Positions 35,352-43,954 of a stretch of 64,000 nt of DNA are shown in pieces. Within the stretch, counting starts at the first letter, position 1. Every line of letters starts with the position of its first letter. The DNA lies in assembly GCA_905200545.1 (NCBI GenBank), contig CAJKKQ010000002.1, positions 1 through 64,000 on the forward strand, read 5' to 3'. The translations under genes and the position numbers were made by a program. The notes under the pieces are model-generated. The model had not been told where the DNA came from. It saw only the letters and a program-made list of their open reading frames with translations, and made no database searches. Source of the DNA: an uncultured Oscillibacter sp. (lineage in GTDB: Bacteria; Bacillota; Clostridia; Oscillospirales; Oscillospiraceae).

Positions 35352-36773
35352 TCAAGTTCCCGCTTCCTGACGGTGCAGCTGCCGGTCTGTCCGCAGGATG
35401 ATATACACCGCCGCCAGGAAGGTCAGCAGCGCCGCACAGGGCATGGAGGCCAGCAGGCCATAGATGCCGTTCACCTCTCCCCAGATCCCGGCAGCCGCCC
35501 AGGGCAGGAGGATCGCCAGGGGGATGGACAGCACCACCTCCCGCAAAAGGGAAAGCAGCGTGGACTCCACAGGCTTGCCCAGGGATTGCAGGAAAATAAA
35601 GGCCGCCTTGTTGACACAGTCCAGGATCATCATGCAAAGATACATCCGGAAAGCCAGCTTGGCAAAGTCGAAGTACAGCGGGCTGTTGTCGGTGCCGAAG
35701 ATACTGATAAGCTGTACCGGGAACACCTGAAAAAGTACCAGGGCCACGGCCCCCACCGCCGCCTCCGCCCACAGCAGCAGCCGCATCATCTTCCGGCAGC
35801 GGCCATAGCACATGGCGCCGTAGTTGAAGCCTACTACGGGAATGCAGCCTGCCGCCATGCCCACCACCACGGAGATGACGATCTGGTAGAACTTCATCAC
35901 GATGCCCAGCACCGCCATGGGAATGGTGGCGGTGCTGTCCGTCGTAAAGGCAGATACTGCCCCGTACCGGGCCACCATGTTGTTCATAGTCATCATGGAC
36001 AGCATCAGGGAGAACTGGCTCAAAAAGCTGGTAAAGCCCAGGGGAATGAATTGGGCCACCAGCTTCCACCGCACCAGAAAACTCTCCCGGGTGAGATGGA
36101 TGAGCTTCATCCGGAAGAGATATCCCAGGGAAATGACGGCGGTGATGACCTGTCCCGCCACCGTGGCCACGGCAGCCCCCGCCACTCCCCAGTGGAAGCA
36201 GAAGATGGCAATGGGATCCAGCACCACATTGGCGGCGGCCCCGGCCACCGTGGCCGCCATAGCCAGACGGGGAGAGCCGTCAGAGCGGATAATGGGGTTC
36301 ATAGCCTGGCCGAACATATACACCGGAATGCCCGCGCTGATCCAGAAGAAATACTCCCCGGCATACTGCCGGGTGGCGCTGTCCAGGTTGTCATTGGCCC
36401 CAAAGAGCCACAGGATCTGGTTGTCCCAGAGGAAATACACCGCCGTCAGCACCAGTCCCGCCGCCACCGCCAGCACCACCGCATTGCCCACGGCACGGCT
36501 GGCACTTTGGTGGTCTCCGCAGCCCATGCGGATGCTGACGAAGGAACAGGCGGCATCCCCGATCATAGTGGCAACGGCCAGGGCCAGCACCGTCAGGGGA
36601 AAGACAATGTTGGTGGCGCTGTTGCCGGCGGCTCCCACGCCCCAGCCAATGAAGATCTGATCGACGACATTGTAAAGCGCCGCCGTCAGCAGCGAGATGA
36701 TGCAGGGAACGGCATATCCGCGCATCAACTTTCCCAGGGGCGCCTCCAACAAGAAGGTATTTTGTTGTTCCAT
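35352..36773 (-). CDS. MATE family multidrug exporter 1
   Basis: 473 residues from MEQQNTFLLEAP (AGGTG site; a GTG three codons upstream is possible). Twelve helices in two MatE repeats; conserved cores include VVDQIFIGWGVGAAGNSATN and PVVGFNYGAMCYGRC. Cation-coupled export of drugs or metabolites. Followed upstream by a second, different MATE gene with a terminator between them, so the two are separate transcripts. Confidence 0.93.
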   Translation of the reverse strand: MEQQNTFLLEAPLGKLMRGYAVPCIISLLTAALYNVVDQIFIGWGVGAAGNSATNIVFPLTVLALAVATMIGDAACSFVSIRMGCGDHQSASRAVGNAVVLAVAAGLVLTAVYFLWDNQILWLFGANDNLDSATRQYAGEYFFWISAGIPVYMFGQAMNPIIRSDGSPRLAMAATVAGAAANVVLDPIAIFCFHWGVAGAAVATVAGQVITAVISLGYLFRMKLIHLTRESFLVRWKLVAQFIPLGFTSFLSQFSLMLSMMTMNNMVARYGAVSAFTTDSTATIPMAVLGIVMKFYQIVISVVVGMAAGCIPVVGFNYGAMCYGRCRKMMRLLLWAEAAVGAVALVLFQVFPVQLISIFGTDNSPLYFDFAKLAFRMYLCMMILDCVNKAAFIFLQSLGKPVESTLLSLLREVVLSIPLAILLPWAAAGIWGEVNGIYGLLASMPCAALLTFLAAVYIILRTDRQLHRQEAGT

Positions 36774-36803
36774 GGTGTTCACCTCACAAAAAATTGAAAA
36801 AAG

Positions 36804-36838
36804 AAAACGCGCAAGTCCGGTTTGGACTTACGCGTTTT
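36804..36838 (-). terminator. Terminator of MATE gene 2
   Basis: AAAACGCG-c-AAGTCC stem with GGTT loop; on the minus strand it ends in TTTTC and a T-rich tract. Confidence 0.85.
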
Positions 36839-36881
36839 CGCTACACAACGGTAGTATTTTACCGCCTTCTCCCCGGAAAAG

Positions 36882-38267
36882 TCAAGGGAGAACGGGCCCG
36901 TTTTCCGTACGCTCCGGCTGTGAAAAGTGCAGCACCCGACGGATAAACAAAGCGTACACCGCTATGCTGACGATGGGGCCCAGGATATCGGAGACAGGCT
37001 CGGCATAGAAGGCGGCCCGGGCGCCGTACATACCGGGGAGCAGGAACAGCGCCGCAAAATACACCGCCTTGCGGAAGGTGGAAAGGGGCAGCGACAGCTG
37101 CACCTGGCCCATGCCCGTAAAGCCGTCCACCAGGGCGTACTGAACGCCCAGGGGAATGATGGCCAGGGTGCATACCCGGATGGCGTCCAGAGCCTCCGCC
37201 GCCAGGGAGGGTTCGGTGGTAAAGAGCCGCACAAAGAGGCTTCCGGCCACCCGGGCCAGGATGAAGAGCAGCGTCACATAGGCCACGCAAAGCAGGGTGA
37301 TAAACTTCTGGGCCGAGAGGATCCGCTCCTTGTGCCGGGCGCCGTAGTTGAAAGCCAGAATGGTCTGGGTACCGCCGGAGATGCCCCCCAGGGGCATGGT
37401 CACCACCAGCATAAAGCTCTGGGCGATGGTGGCGCAGGTGATGAGCCGGTCCCCCAGCTCCGCCCCGCCATAGCGCTGCAGCACGGCGTTCATGGCAATG
37501 ATCATCACATTGTCCACGGCGATGATGAGAAAGGGCGTAAGGCCCGTCAGGAGGATCCTGCCCATGAGCCGGGGCCGGTAACCGCCGAAGCTGATGGGAA
37601 TGGGCACCTTTTTCCCGAAGAGGAAGGTCAGTACATAGATACAGCTGGCCAGCTGGGAGAGGACGGTGGCCAGGGCGGCCCCCACCACGCCCATGTCCAG
37701 GGCGAAAATGAACACCGGGTCCAGCACGATGTTCAGCACCGCCCCGATGATCACCGAGAGCATTCCCTTCTTGGCAAAGCCCTGGCAGATGATGAACTGG
37801 TTCATCCCCAGGGAGAGAAGGTTGAACACCGTTCCGCACAGATACACGGTAAAATAGGACTCGGCATAAGGGTAGGTAACGCCGCTGGCGCCGAAGAGCA
37901 GCAGCATGGGCCGCCGCAGGGGAAATACCGCCGCCGTCAGCGCCACCGCGCTGACACACAGCATCAAAAAGCTGTTGGAGAGGATGCGCCGGGCCTCCTC
38001 TGTCTTCCCCGCCCCCATGCGGATGCTCATCAGGGGCGCGCCGCCCACGCCGATGAGGGAGGCAAAGGCGCCGATCATGGTGACCACCGGGCCGCACACG
38101 CCCACGCCCGCCAGGGCGATCTCACCAATCTCGGGAATATTGCTGATATAGATGCGGTCCACGATGCTGTATAGCACGCTGACGAACTGCGCCAGCATGC
38201 TGGGAATGGCGATGCGCAGCACCAGGGACCGGATGGGGTCCGTCCCCAGGTTGTTCTCCAGCTTCAT
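36882..38267 (-). CDS. MATE family multidrug exporter 2
   Basis: 461 residues beginning MKLENNLGTDP with an AGAGGA site. Twelve helices, two MatE domains; IVDRIYISNIPEIGEIALAGVG and ILAFNYGARHKERI are the equivalents of the conserved MATE segments. Only distantly similar to exporter 1, so not a recent duplicate. Substrate unknown. Confidence 0.93.
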   Translation of the reverse strand: MKLENNLGTDPIRSLVLRIAIPSMLAQFVSVLYSIVDRIYISNIPEIGEIALAGVGVCGPVVTMIGAFASLIGVGGAPLMSIRMGAGKTEEARRILSNSFLMLCVSAVALTAAVFPLRRPMLLLFGASGVTYPYAESYFTVYLCGTVFNLLSLGMNQFIICQGFAKKGMLSVIIGAVLNIVLDPVFIFALDMGVVGAALATVLSQLASCIYVLTFLFGKKVPIPISFGGYRPRLMGRILLTGLTPFLIIAVDNVMIIAMNAVLQRYGGAELGDRLITCATIAQSFMLVVTMPLGGISGGTQTILAFNYGARHKERILSAQKFITLLCVAYVTLLFILARVAGSLFVRLFTTEPSLAAEALDAIRVCTLAIIPLGVQYALVDGFTGMGQVQLSLPLSTFRKAVYFAALFLLPGMYGARAAFYAEPVSDILGPIVSIAVYALFIRRVLHFSQPERTENGPVLP

Positions 38268-38295
38268 AACAGGATCCTCTCAAAACACACATGAA

Positions 38296-38324
38296 AATGG
38301 GGCCGTCCGCCGGACAGCCCCATT
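38296..38324 (-). terminator. Terminator of the radical SAM/thymidine kinase operon
   Basis: AATGGGGC...GTCC/GGAC...GCCCCATT stem, 50 bases past the radical SAM stop. Confidence 0.65.
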
Positions 38325-38373
38325 ATTATAATACAGCTTCTGTGGTTTTCAACCCCAATTTTCTTTTCACCCG

Positions 38374-39246
38374 TCACACGCCGGAGCCGTCGAAATCGGG
38401 GGTATACTCCTCCCGGGCGGAAGTGCGCTCCTGGGTGTAGCCGTCGGTGATGCCGCAGTTTTCCATGTAGGCCACCGCCGCCCGGTACTCCGCTTTCGTA
38501 ACGTGGCGGCGAAGGTTCCCCTCCGCCCCCGGCTGGGGGGTGTACTGGCTCATCAGGGAGAACAGCACATCGCCGGGTCGGAAGTGCTCTGCCACCCAGT
38601 CGAGACAGCGCCGGGTGTTCTCCAGCTCCCCGGGCAGCAGCAAATGGCGGATCAGGACGCCCCGTTTGAGCTGACCGTCCTCCATCACATAGGGCCCCGT
38701 CTGACGGAACATCTCCAAAATGGCGGGAGCGGCCCAGTCAAAGTAATCCGCCGCGCCGGAGTACTTCGCCGCCGGGCCCGGCAGGGCGTATTTGAGATCC
38801 GGCAGGTACACCTGCACCTTCCCCTCCAGCAGCCGCAGCGTCTCCGCCTTTTCGTACCCGCCGCAGTTCCACACCACCGGAACCGGCCAGGGCTCCTCCC
38901 CCAGGGCCTCCAGAATGGCGGGGACAAAGTGGGTGGGGGTCACCAGGTCCAGGCAGGCTGCCCCCTGGTCAATGAGCTCGTGGAAAATGGCCCGCAGCCG
39001 CTCCACGGAGACGGCCTTGCCGAACCCTCCGTGTGAGATAGGCCCGTTCTGGCAGAAGCAGCACCGGAGGCTGCACCCGGAGAAAAACACCGTGCCCGCT
39101 CCGTGCGCTCCCACCAGGCACGGCTCCTCCCACTGGTGGAGCATGGCCTTGGCCACCACCGGCGTCTCGATCTGGCCGCATACGCCGCCAGCTCTCTCTG
39201 CCGTGCGCTCCGCCCCGCAGTTCCGGGGGCACAGGCGGCAGATCAT
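38374..39246 (-). CDS. Radical SAM protein, PflX/pyruvate formate-lyase activase-like
   Basis: 290 residues. The 4Fe-4S/SAM motif is CSLRCCFC (CX3CX2C) near residue 58, preceded by an extra Cys cluster at the N-terminus (CRLCPRNCG ... CGQ). Homologous to the COG1313 PflX branch of glycyl-radical-enzyme activases; substrate not established for this branch. It overlaps thymidine kinase by 4 bases and ends a leftward run that starts at MutY. Confidence 0.88.
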   Translation of the reverse strand: MICRLCPRNCGAERTAERAGGVCGQIETPVVAKAMLHQWEEPCLVGAHGAGTVFFSGCSLRCCFCQNGPISHGGFGKAVSVERLRAIFHELIDQGAACLDLVTPTHFVPAILEALGEEPWPVPVVWNCGGYEKAETLRLLEGKVQVYLPDLKYALPGPAAKYSGAADYFDWAAPAILEMFRQTGPYVMEDGQLKRGVLIRHLLLPGELENTRRCLDWVAEHFRPGDVLFSLMSQYTPQPGAEGNLRRHVTKAEYRAAVAYMENCGITDGYTQERTSAREEYTPDFDGSGV

Positions 39247-39830
39247 GTCCGCTCCCTCCCGAAATCCGGCCCCAAGTCTCCCGCCATCCAGTGACGGCGG
39301 CAGAGGCTGGTGTAGCGCTCGTTGGCCCCCAGCTCCACCTGCTCGCCGGTCTTGAGGACCGTTCCGTCGGCGTCAAACCGGGCATTGAAGGCGGCCTTGC
39401 GGCCGCACCAGCAGACAGCCTTCAACTCCTCCAACTTATCCGCGTAGGCCAGGAGGGCGGCGCTGCCGGGGAACAGATCCCCCTTGAAGTCCGCCCGCAG
39501 GCCGTAGCAGATAACGGGAATGTCCAGCTCGTCCACCAGGCTCACCAGGTAGAGGACCTCCTCCCGGGTGAGGAACTGGGCCTCGTCCACGATGACGCAG
39601 GCATTTTGCTGCAGCTCCATGACGGAGAGCTGCTGCATCTCATCAAAATAGATACAGGGGTGGGTCAGGCCGATGCGGGAGACCACCTGGTGGTCCCCGT
39701 CCCGGGTATCCAGCCGGGGCTTCACCAGCAGGGTCTTCTGCCCCCGCTCCTCATAGTTGAACCGGGTCATCAGGGCATTGGCGGTCTTGCTGGATCCCAT
39801 AGCCCCGTATTTGAAATAAAGCTGTGCCAT
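39243..39830 (-). CDS. tdk: Thymidine kinase
   Basis: 195 residues. P-loop GAMGSSKT at 10-17, Walker B-like VIVDEAQFL, lasso region with a zinc-binding CWCGRKA ... SLCRRH, the bacterial type II thymidine kinase plan. Phosphorylates thymidine for dTTP salvage, fitting with the nucleoside importer elsewhere in the window. Starts three bases after the upstream zinc-ribbon gene; overlaps the radical SAM gene. Confidence 0.95.
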   Translation of the reverse strand: MAQLYFKYGAMGSSKTANALMTRFNYEERGQKTLLVKPRLDTRDGDHQVVSRIGLTHPCIYFDEMQQLSVMELQQNACVIVDEAQFLTREEVLYLVSLVDELDIPVICYGLRADFKGDLFPGSAALLAYADKLEELKAVCWCGRKAAFNARFDADGTVLKTGEQVELGANERYTSLCRRHWMAGDLGPDFGRERT

Positions 39831-39833
39831 GAA

Positions 39834-40295
39834 TCAGTTTTCTCCCTCGTGTTGGTTTGCCTGCTGCGCATAGTCGCGCAGCTCCTCTGCATAACTTGTC
39901 TCTTCCGGCTCCGGCAGATCCAGAACCAGTTTGCGGCACTTTGGACAAGTCCAGGCAATCTTGTAGTCGCACCAGAAGGTGCCGTCTCCCCGGATGTACA
40001 GGGCATCTTCAAAGATCCGCAGCGCGCCCGGACGCTCTCTCACCAGGCGTACCGCGTCCCGGCCGCCGATGAGGTACCCTACTTCCATCTCCCCGCCGCA
40101 CCAGGGGCAGGGAATGGGCTCCGGAGGAACCTCCCGCCGGGCCTTTTTCTCCTTGCGCTCTTCGTTCCAGGCCCGCAGATCATCCAACAGGCTCCCGGCA
40201 TCCGGATCCTTTTCCCCTTCTTCCTCCCGGACGGCAGGGCGGCGCTTGCTGGGATCCATGTCCCAGGGGTCCTCGCTCTTGTTCCAAAAAGCCAT
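39834..40295 (-). CDS. MAFW zinc-ribbon protein, copy 3
   Basis: 153 residues. Starts MAFWNKSEDPWDMDPSKRR, then a charged linker and a zinc ribbon split over two knuckles: CPWCGGEMEVGYL and CPKCRKLVLDL. Resembles DUF6487-type small zinc ribbons that occur with membrane proteins in Clostridia. One base separates it from copy 2. Third of three paralogues in tandem; copy-number growth by local duplication is evident. Confidence 0.8.
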   Translation of the reverse strand: MAFWNKSEDPWDMDPSKRRPAVREEEGEKDPDAGSLLDDLRAWNEERKEKKARREVPPEPIPCPWCGGEMEVGYLIGGRDAVRLVRERPGALRIFEDALYIRGDGTFWCDYKIAWTCPKCRKLVLDLPEPEETSYAEELRDYAQQANQHEGEN

Positions 40296-40296
40296 G

Positions 40297-40758
40297 TCAC
40301 TTCCGTCCTTTCGCCTGCTCCGCGTACCGCCGGAACTCGTCCCAGCACTCCTGAGACGAAGGGCGTGCTTCGTTCGACAACTGGACCACCAGTCTCCCGC
40401 AGGTGCTGCAATGCCAGCACTTCTTATACTGCGCGATCACGCCTTCGTCGCTGACATAGATCTCCCTCCCGGCAGAAAGCACTCCCAGGAAAGCCCCCGG
40501 CTCCTGGTCCACCCACAAGATGCACTCTTTGGAGTACAAATACCCCAGCTCCATCTCCCGGCCGCACCAGGGGCAACGCATGGGGGCAGCAGGCGCCTCC
40601 CGGTTTTCCTCCGCCTGAGACCCTTCTGCCCCGGCCTGCGGCGCATCCGCAGGGCACACCGCATCCGGATTGTTCTCCGCACTCTCCTCCCGAACGGTGG
40701 GGCGGCGCTTGTCGGGGTCCACGTCCCAGGGGTCCTCGCTCTTCTTCCAAAAGGCCAT
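40297..40758 (-). CDS. MAFW zinc-ribbon protein, copy 2
   Basis: 153 residues from MAFWKKSEDPWDV, start chosen because GGAGG lies seven bases upstream. Same plan as copy 3: N-terminal EDPWD(V/M)DP(D/S)KRRP block, linker, CPWCGREMELGYLY and a second knuckle CSTCGRLVV. Start codon lies two bases after the stop of copy 1. Function unknown. Confidence 0.8.
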   Translation of the reverse strand: MAFWKKSEDPWDVDPDKRRPTVREESAENNPDAVCPADAPQAGAEGSQAEENREAPAAPMRCPWCGREMELGYLYSKECILWVDQEPGAFLGVLSAGREIYVSDEGVIAQYKKCWHCSTCGRLVVQLSNEARPSSQECWDEFRRYAEQAKGRK

Positions 40759-40760
40759 GC

Positions 40761-41081
40761 TCATTCCTCCCCATTCTCCGGCGGAGTGGTCAGGTCCGGC
40801 CACTGGCCGATTTTATCAAGGCCCGCGGTGTCCACCACCAGTTTCCGGCACACCGGGCAGTGCCAGGCGGTTTTATAGGTGTGCACGGGGCCGCCTTCAT
40901 GGTCCAGCCGGAGCCAGCCTGCTCCCCGGATCAGGTATTCCACCATACCGGGCTTCTTCTCTGAAAAGTAGACGGCGTCCCGGCCGCTGCTGAGATATCC
41001 GCGCACCATCTCTCCGCCGCACCAGGGACAGTGCATGGGGGCGTTGGGCTCCTCCTGAGCGTTTTTGTTCCAAAAGGCCAT
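40761..41081 (-). CDS. MAFW zinc-ribbon protein, copy 1 (short)
   Basis: 106 residues; MAFWNKNAQEEP then directly CPWCGGEMVRGYLSSGRD and CPVCRKLVVD. It lacks the EDPWD linker present in copies 2 and 3, so it may be the ancestral short form, or a deletion. Ribosome site GAGGAATGA overlaps the upstream stop. Confidence 0.8.
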   Translation of the reverse strand: MAFWNKNAQEEPNAPMHCPWCGGEMVRGYLSSGRDAVYFSEKKPGMVEYLIRGAGWLRLDHEGGPVHTYKTAWHCPVCRKLVVDTAGLDKIGQWPDLTTPPENGEE

Positions 41082-41084
41082 GGC

Positions 41085-41276
41085 TCATTCCTCCTTGCCG
41101 CGTCCGGTCTGATCCACGTGCTCGTCAAAGGTCCTGCCGCTGCGCCGGGGCAGGAAGGAAATGGGCTCCGGGGTCTGCCGCCCGTGGTGATAACACCACA
41201 GCCACCGGAAGCACCAGATGAGCTTGCGCACAAGCAGCAGCAAGATGGCCGCCAGCAGCACATTAAGAAGCTCCAT
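41085..41276 (-). CDS. Small single-helix membrane protein
   Basis: 63 residues from MELLNVLLAAILL (AGGAGG four bases upstream). One transmembrane helix then a basic cytoplasmic tail. Overlaps the preceding small membrane gene by 14 bases and precedes the zinc-ribbon genes by three bases; co-expressed. Unknown function. Confidence 0.7.
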   Translation of the reverse strand: MELLNVLLAAILLLLVRKLIWCFRWLWCYHHGRQTPEPISFLPRRSGRTFDEHVDQTGRGKEE

Positions 41277-41505
41277 GATCCTCCTCCTGCTCATCCTCTA
41301 CATCCTCATAGTCTACGGTGTACACGGGCCCGTGAAACTCCGGGCCGTCAGAGGGCGTATCTTCGCCCCGGCGGGACTTCCGCCGCCGCAGGAGCCAGAT
41401 CACCAGGACGATCACCAGGATGGGCACCACCAGCCGCACCAGCAGCATCACCGCCCACACCAGCATCCGAAAAAGCCCCAGGGGCAGTCCGATCAGCCAT
41501 CCCAT
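41263..41505 (-). CDS. Small membrane protein with acidic tail
   Basis: 80 residues from MGWLIGLPLG (AAAGGAGG upstream). Long hydrophobic stretch 5-45, basic stop RRRKSRRG, then an acidic tail (DYEDVEDEQEED). Overlaps the 3' end of mutY by 13 bases. Together with the next gene it may form a membrane anchor for the zinc-ribbon proteins (speculative). Confidence 0.7.
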   Translation of the reverse strand: MGWLIGLPLGLFRMLVWAVMLLVRLVVPILVIVLVIWLLRRRKSRRGEDTPSDGPEFHGPVYTVDYEDVEDEQEEDHGAS

Positions 41506-42587
41506 ACTGTCGCCTCCTTTGTGTATTCCAGCGCCTGGGCATAGTACCGGGCAAAGGCAGAGGGCACCGCGTGCGCCGCCAGGCCCGTTGCGTCCACCCA
41601 CAAAAAGTCCTCCGGCCCGTCTCCCGTGACCTCCAGGCCGTAGCCGGTCATCTGCCATTCCACATGGGTAAAGATATGCTTAGCCGTCAGGCGGCTGCGC
41701 CAGGCCCGGGGCGTCAGGCCCCAGGCGGAGACCGCTTCTCCGGCCTCCTGCTCAGCCAGGGAGCCTTCCACATTGGGGAACTCCCAAAGGCCCGCCAGCA
41801 GTCCCGTATCCGGGCGGCGCCGCAGGGCCACCTGCCCCCGGCGGAAGAGCAAAAAGACGGTCTTCTCCTCCACCCGGCGTGCTTTCTTTCCGGTTTTCAC
41901 CGGCAGCGACTCTGCCGTGCCCCGGAGGCGGCCCAGGCAAAATTCCGCCGCCGGACACTGCTCACATTTGGGGGCGCCATTGGGCACGCACACCGTGGCC
42001 CCCAGCTCCATGGTGGACTGGTTGAACACCCGGATGGCCACCTCTTCGGTGGGCATCACCGCCTCCAGGGCCGCCTTCACCGCCCGTTTCGTTTTGGGCA
42101 GGGCAATATCCTCCCGGCAGTCCGTCACCCGGGACACCACCCGCAGCACGTTCCCGTCCACGGCAGCGGTCCGCAGTCCGAACGCCGCCGAGGCGATGGC
42201 CCCGGCGGTATACTCCCCGATGCCCGGCAGAGCCAGGAGGCCCTCATAGCTCTCCGGAAAGCCTCCCTGCTGCGCCACCAGACCGGCGGCCTTCTGCAGA
42301 TTCCGGGCCCGGCTGTAATAGCCCAGCCCCTCCCAGAGCTTCATCAGCTGCTCCTCCGGCGCCGCCGCCAGAGCTTCCACCGTGGGGAAGGCTGTGAGAA
42401 ACCGGGCATAATATCCCAGCACCGCCGCCACCCGGGTCTGCTGGAGCATAATCTCCGACACCCAGATGCGGTAAGGGTCCTGAGTACGGCGCCAGGGCAG
42501 ATCCCGGGCATTGGCCTGGTACCAGGCGGGCAGCACTGCCGCCAGCCGTGCAAGACGCGTTTGTTTTTCCTGTTTCATGGTTTCCAT
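41493..42587 (-). CDS. mutY: A/G-specific adenine glycosylase
   Basis: 364 residues from METMKQEK (no clear ribosome site; a second ATG three codons later is an alternative). Helix-hairpin-helix LPGIGEYTAGAIASAAFG with catalytic Asp in AVDGNVLRV, 4Fe-4S ligands spaced CX7CX2CX5C (CVPNGAPKCEQCPAAEFC), and a C-terminal NUDIX-like domain recognising 8-oxoG. Removes adenine opposite 8-oxoguanine. Heads the leftward run of small genes. Confidence 0.95.
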   Translation of the reverse strand: METMKQEKQTRLARLAAVLPAWYQANARDLPWRRTQDPYRIWVSEIMLQQTRVAAVLGYYARFLTAFPTVEALAAAPEEQLMKLWEGLGYYSRARNLQKAAGLVAQQGGFPESYEGLLALPGIGEYTAGAIASAAFGLRTAAVDGNVLRVVSRVTDCREDIALPKTKRAVKAALEAVMPTEEVAIRVFNQSTMELGATVCVPNGAPKCEQCPAAEFCLGRLRGTAESLPVKTGKKARRVEEKTVFLLFRRGQVALRRRPDTGLLAGLWEFPNVEGSLAEQEAGEAVSAWGLTPRAWRSRLTAKHIFTHVEWQMTGYGLEVTGDGPEDFLWVDATGLAAHAVPSAFARYYAQALEYTKEATVWDG

Positions 42588-42652
42588 GGGGCTTATTGTA
42601 CCACAAAGGGACTGCCCTTCCCACCCCCCGACAGGATTTTTTTCAAAACCCC

Positions 42653-42681
42653 TTGACCTTCCACCGGATAGAAGGTATATC
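42653..42681 (+). promoter_or_regulatory. Promoter of the MerR/membrane-protein operon
   Basis: TTGACC, 17-bp spacer, TATATC. The predicted start of transcription is only a few bases before the GTG at 42,694, leaving almost no leader for that start. Confidence 0.75.
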
Positions 42682-42693
42682 ATCGTACCAGAG

Positions 42694-43356
42694 GTGAGAA
42701 CAACGAAGATCAACGAAGTGGAAGCCCTGGTGGGCATCACCAAAAAGAATATCCGCTTTTATGAAGCGGAGGGCCTCCTCTCCCCCCGGCGCAACAGCCA
42801 GAACGGCTACCGGGACTACGGGGACGCGGAGGTGGACGCCTTGCGGCGCATCAAGCTGATGCGCAAGCTGGGCGTTCCTCTGGAGGAGATCCGGCAGATG
42901 CTCTCCGGGGCCCACACCGTGGCCGACGGCATGCGCCGCCATCTGGTGACGCTGGAGCGGGAGCGCAAGAACCTGGAGGAGTCCATGGCGTTGTGCCGCC
43001 GGCTCAAGGAGCGGGAGGAGCCTCTCTCCGCCCTGGATGCCCAGGCGCTGCTGGAGGAGATGTCCTCCATGGAGCACCAGGGTGCCACCTTCCCCAACCG
43101 CCAGGCGGGGGATGCCCGCCGGGTGCGGTATATTGCCCCCTGGGCCGTCACCGTCATCATGGTGGCCTTCATGGGCGGCCTCATTGCCCTGATGCTCTGG
43201 GGCTTTTCCGTGGATGCCGACCAGGCGCCGCCTCTGCCTTTGATCATCGTCCTGGTGGCCATTCCGGCGGTGGTGATCCTGGGTGTGGTTCTGGCTCTGG
43301 TGCAGCGGCTGCGGGAGATCGAGAAGGGAGAGATCGACGATGCCAAACAATACTAA
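42694..43356 (+). CDS. MerR-family regulator fused to a two-helix membrane domain
   Basis: 220 residues if GTG at 42,694 is used. MerR winged helix INEVEALVGITKKNIRFYEAEGLLSP, coiled coil about 80-120, then two membrane helices (about 148-172 and 180-202) and the tail RLREIEKGEIDDAKQY. The best ribosome site (GAGGTGA) instead fits an ACG codon at 42,703, where related proteins begin with Met-Lys-Ile-Asn-Glu-Val. Membrane-tethered MerR regulators are uncommon; this one overlaps the next gene by 17 bases and shares its tail motif with the next two proteins. Confidence 0.8.
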   Translation: MRTTKINEVEALVGITKKNIRFYEAEGLLSPRRNSQNGYRDYGDAEVDALRRIKLMRKLGVPLEEIRQMLSGAHTVADGMRRHLVTLERERKNLEESMALCRRLKEREEPLSALDAQALLEEMSSMEHQGATFPNRQAGDARRVRYIAPWAVTVIMVAFMGGLIALMLWGFSVDADQAPPLPLIIVLVAIPAVVILGVVLALVQRLREIEKGEIDDAKQY

Positions 43357-43597
43357 GGGCCGCTCCGGCATCCGGGGCGCGGTGCTGGCGGCTGTGGGAA
43401 CTGCCCTGGTGGTGCTGGTATTTGTGGGATCGCTGCTGTGGACCATGGTGGAGGAGGATCCTCTCCCTGCCGCCCTGGGCATCATGGCGGTATATGCCCT
43501 TTTCGGTGCAGCCGTGGTCATCGGGGTGGTGTATGCCCTGGTACAGCGGCTGCAGGAGATCAAAGGAGGCGAAGCGGATGAAGCCCGCAAGTATTGA
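43340..43597 (+). CDS. Two-helix membrane protein with the EIxxGExDxAxxY tail
   Basis: 85 residues from MPNNTKGRSG. Two hydrophobic helices (about 15-37 and 48-68) and the tail LVQRLQEIKGGEADEARKY, nearly the same as the end of the preceding MerR protein. Its start lies inside the 3' end of the MerR gene, so translation is coupled. Function unknown; probably partners with the MerR membrane part. Confidence 0.75.
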   Translation: MPNNTKGRSGIRGAVLAAVGTALVVLVFVGSLLWTMVEEDPLPAALGIMAVYALFGAAVVIGVVYALVQRLQEIKGGEADEARKY

Positions 43598-43844
43598 CTC
43601 CCGCAAGGCCCGCAGGAAGCGGGAGGCCGTGCAGGGCGTGGTGTTCTTTGCCCTGCTCCAGATCGCCTGCGTTGTAGGCTTTGCGTCTTTGTGCTGGATC
43701 CCAAATCTGCCCAGGTGGGCGTTTTACCTGTTCGCGGCGCTGGCCGTGGCGTGTTTGCTTCCCCTGCCGGTAGCCGTAAAGGTGCTGCGGCAGAGGTTCA
43801 AAGAAATTGAAGGAGGAGAATTGGATGCTGCTGGTCAATATTGA
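43578..43844 (+). CDS. Two-helix membrane protein with the same tail motif
   Basis: 88 residues from MKPASIDSRKARRK; AAAGGAGG upstream lies inside the codons for the preceding protein's tail. Two helices (about 18-40 and 45-68), then RQRFKEIEGGELDAAGQY. Third consecutive protein with this ending. Overlaps the preceding gene by 20 bases. Confidence 0.75.
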   Translation: MKPASIDSRKARRKREAVQGVVFFALLQIACVVGFASLCWIPNLPRWAFYLFAALAVACLLPLPVAVKVLRQRFKEIEGGELDAAGQY

Positions 43845-43920
43845 TTACATTCCCGGAAAAGGATTGGAGGTACTGGGCCTGGTAAAAGGCACCGCGGTCC
43901 TTTCCGCCTTGGCCGCCTAG
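43825..43920 (+). pseudogene. Truncated YbjQ-like gene copy
   Basis: 31 codons starting MLLVNIDYIPGKGLEVLGL, then VKGTAV and a premature end LSALAA-stop. The first 25 codons match the intact YbjQ gene 500 bases downstream at both protein and DNA level, after which similarity stops. It is a fragment left by duplication or deletion. Confidence 0.8.
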
Positions 43921-43954
43921 TAACCGACGGGATTTTCAGAGAGGAGGCAATCCC

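Noticed and set aside
41031..42656. 541-codon plus-strand frame opposite mutY
   Set aside because: Antisense shadow of mutY and the small genes; no domain or ribosome site.
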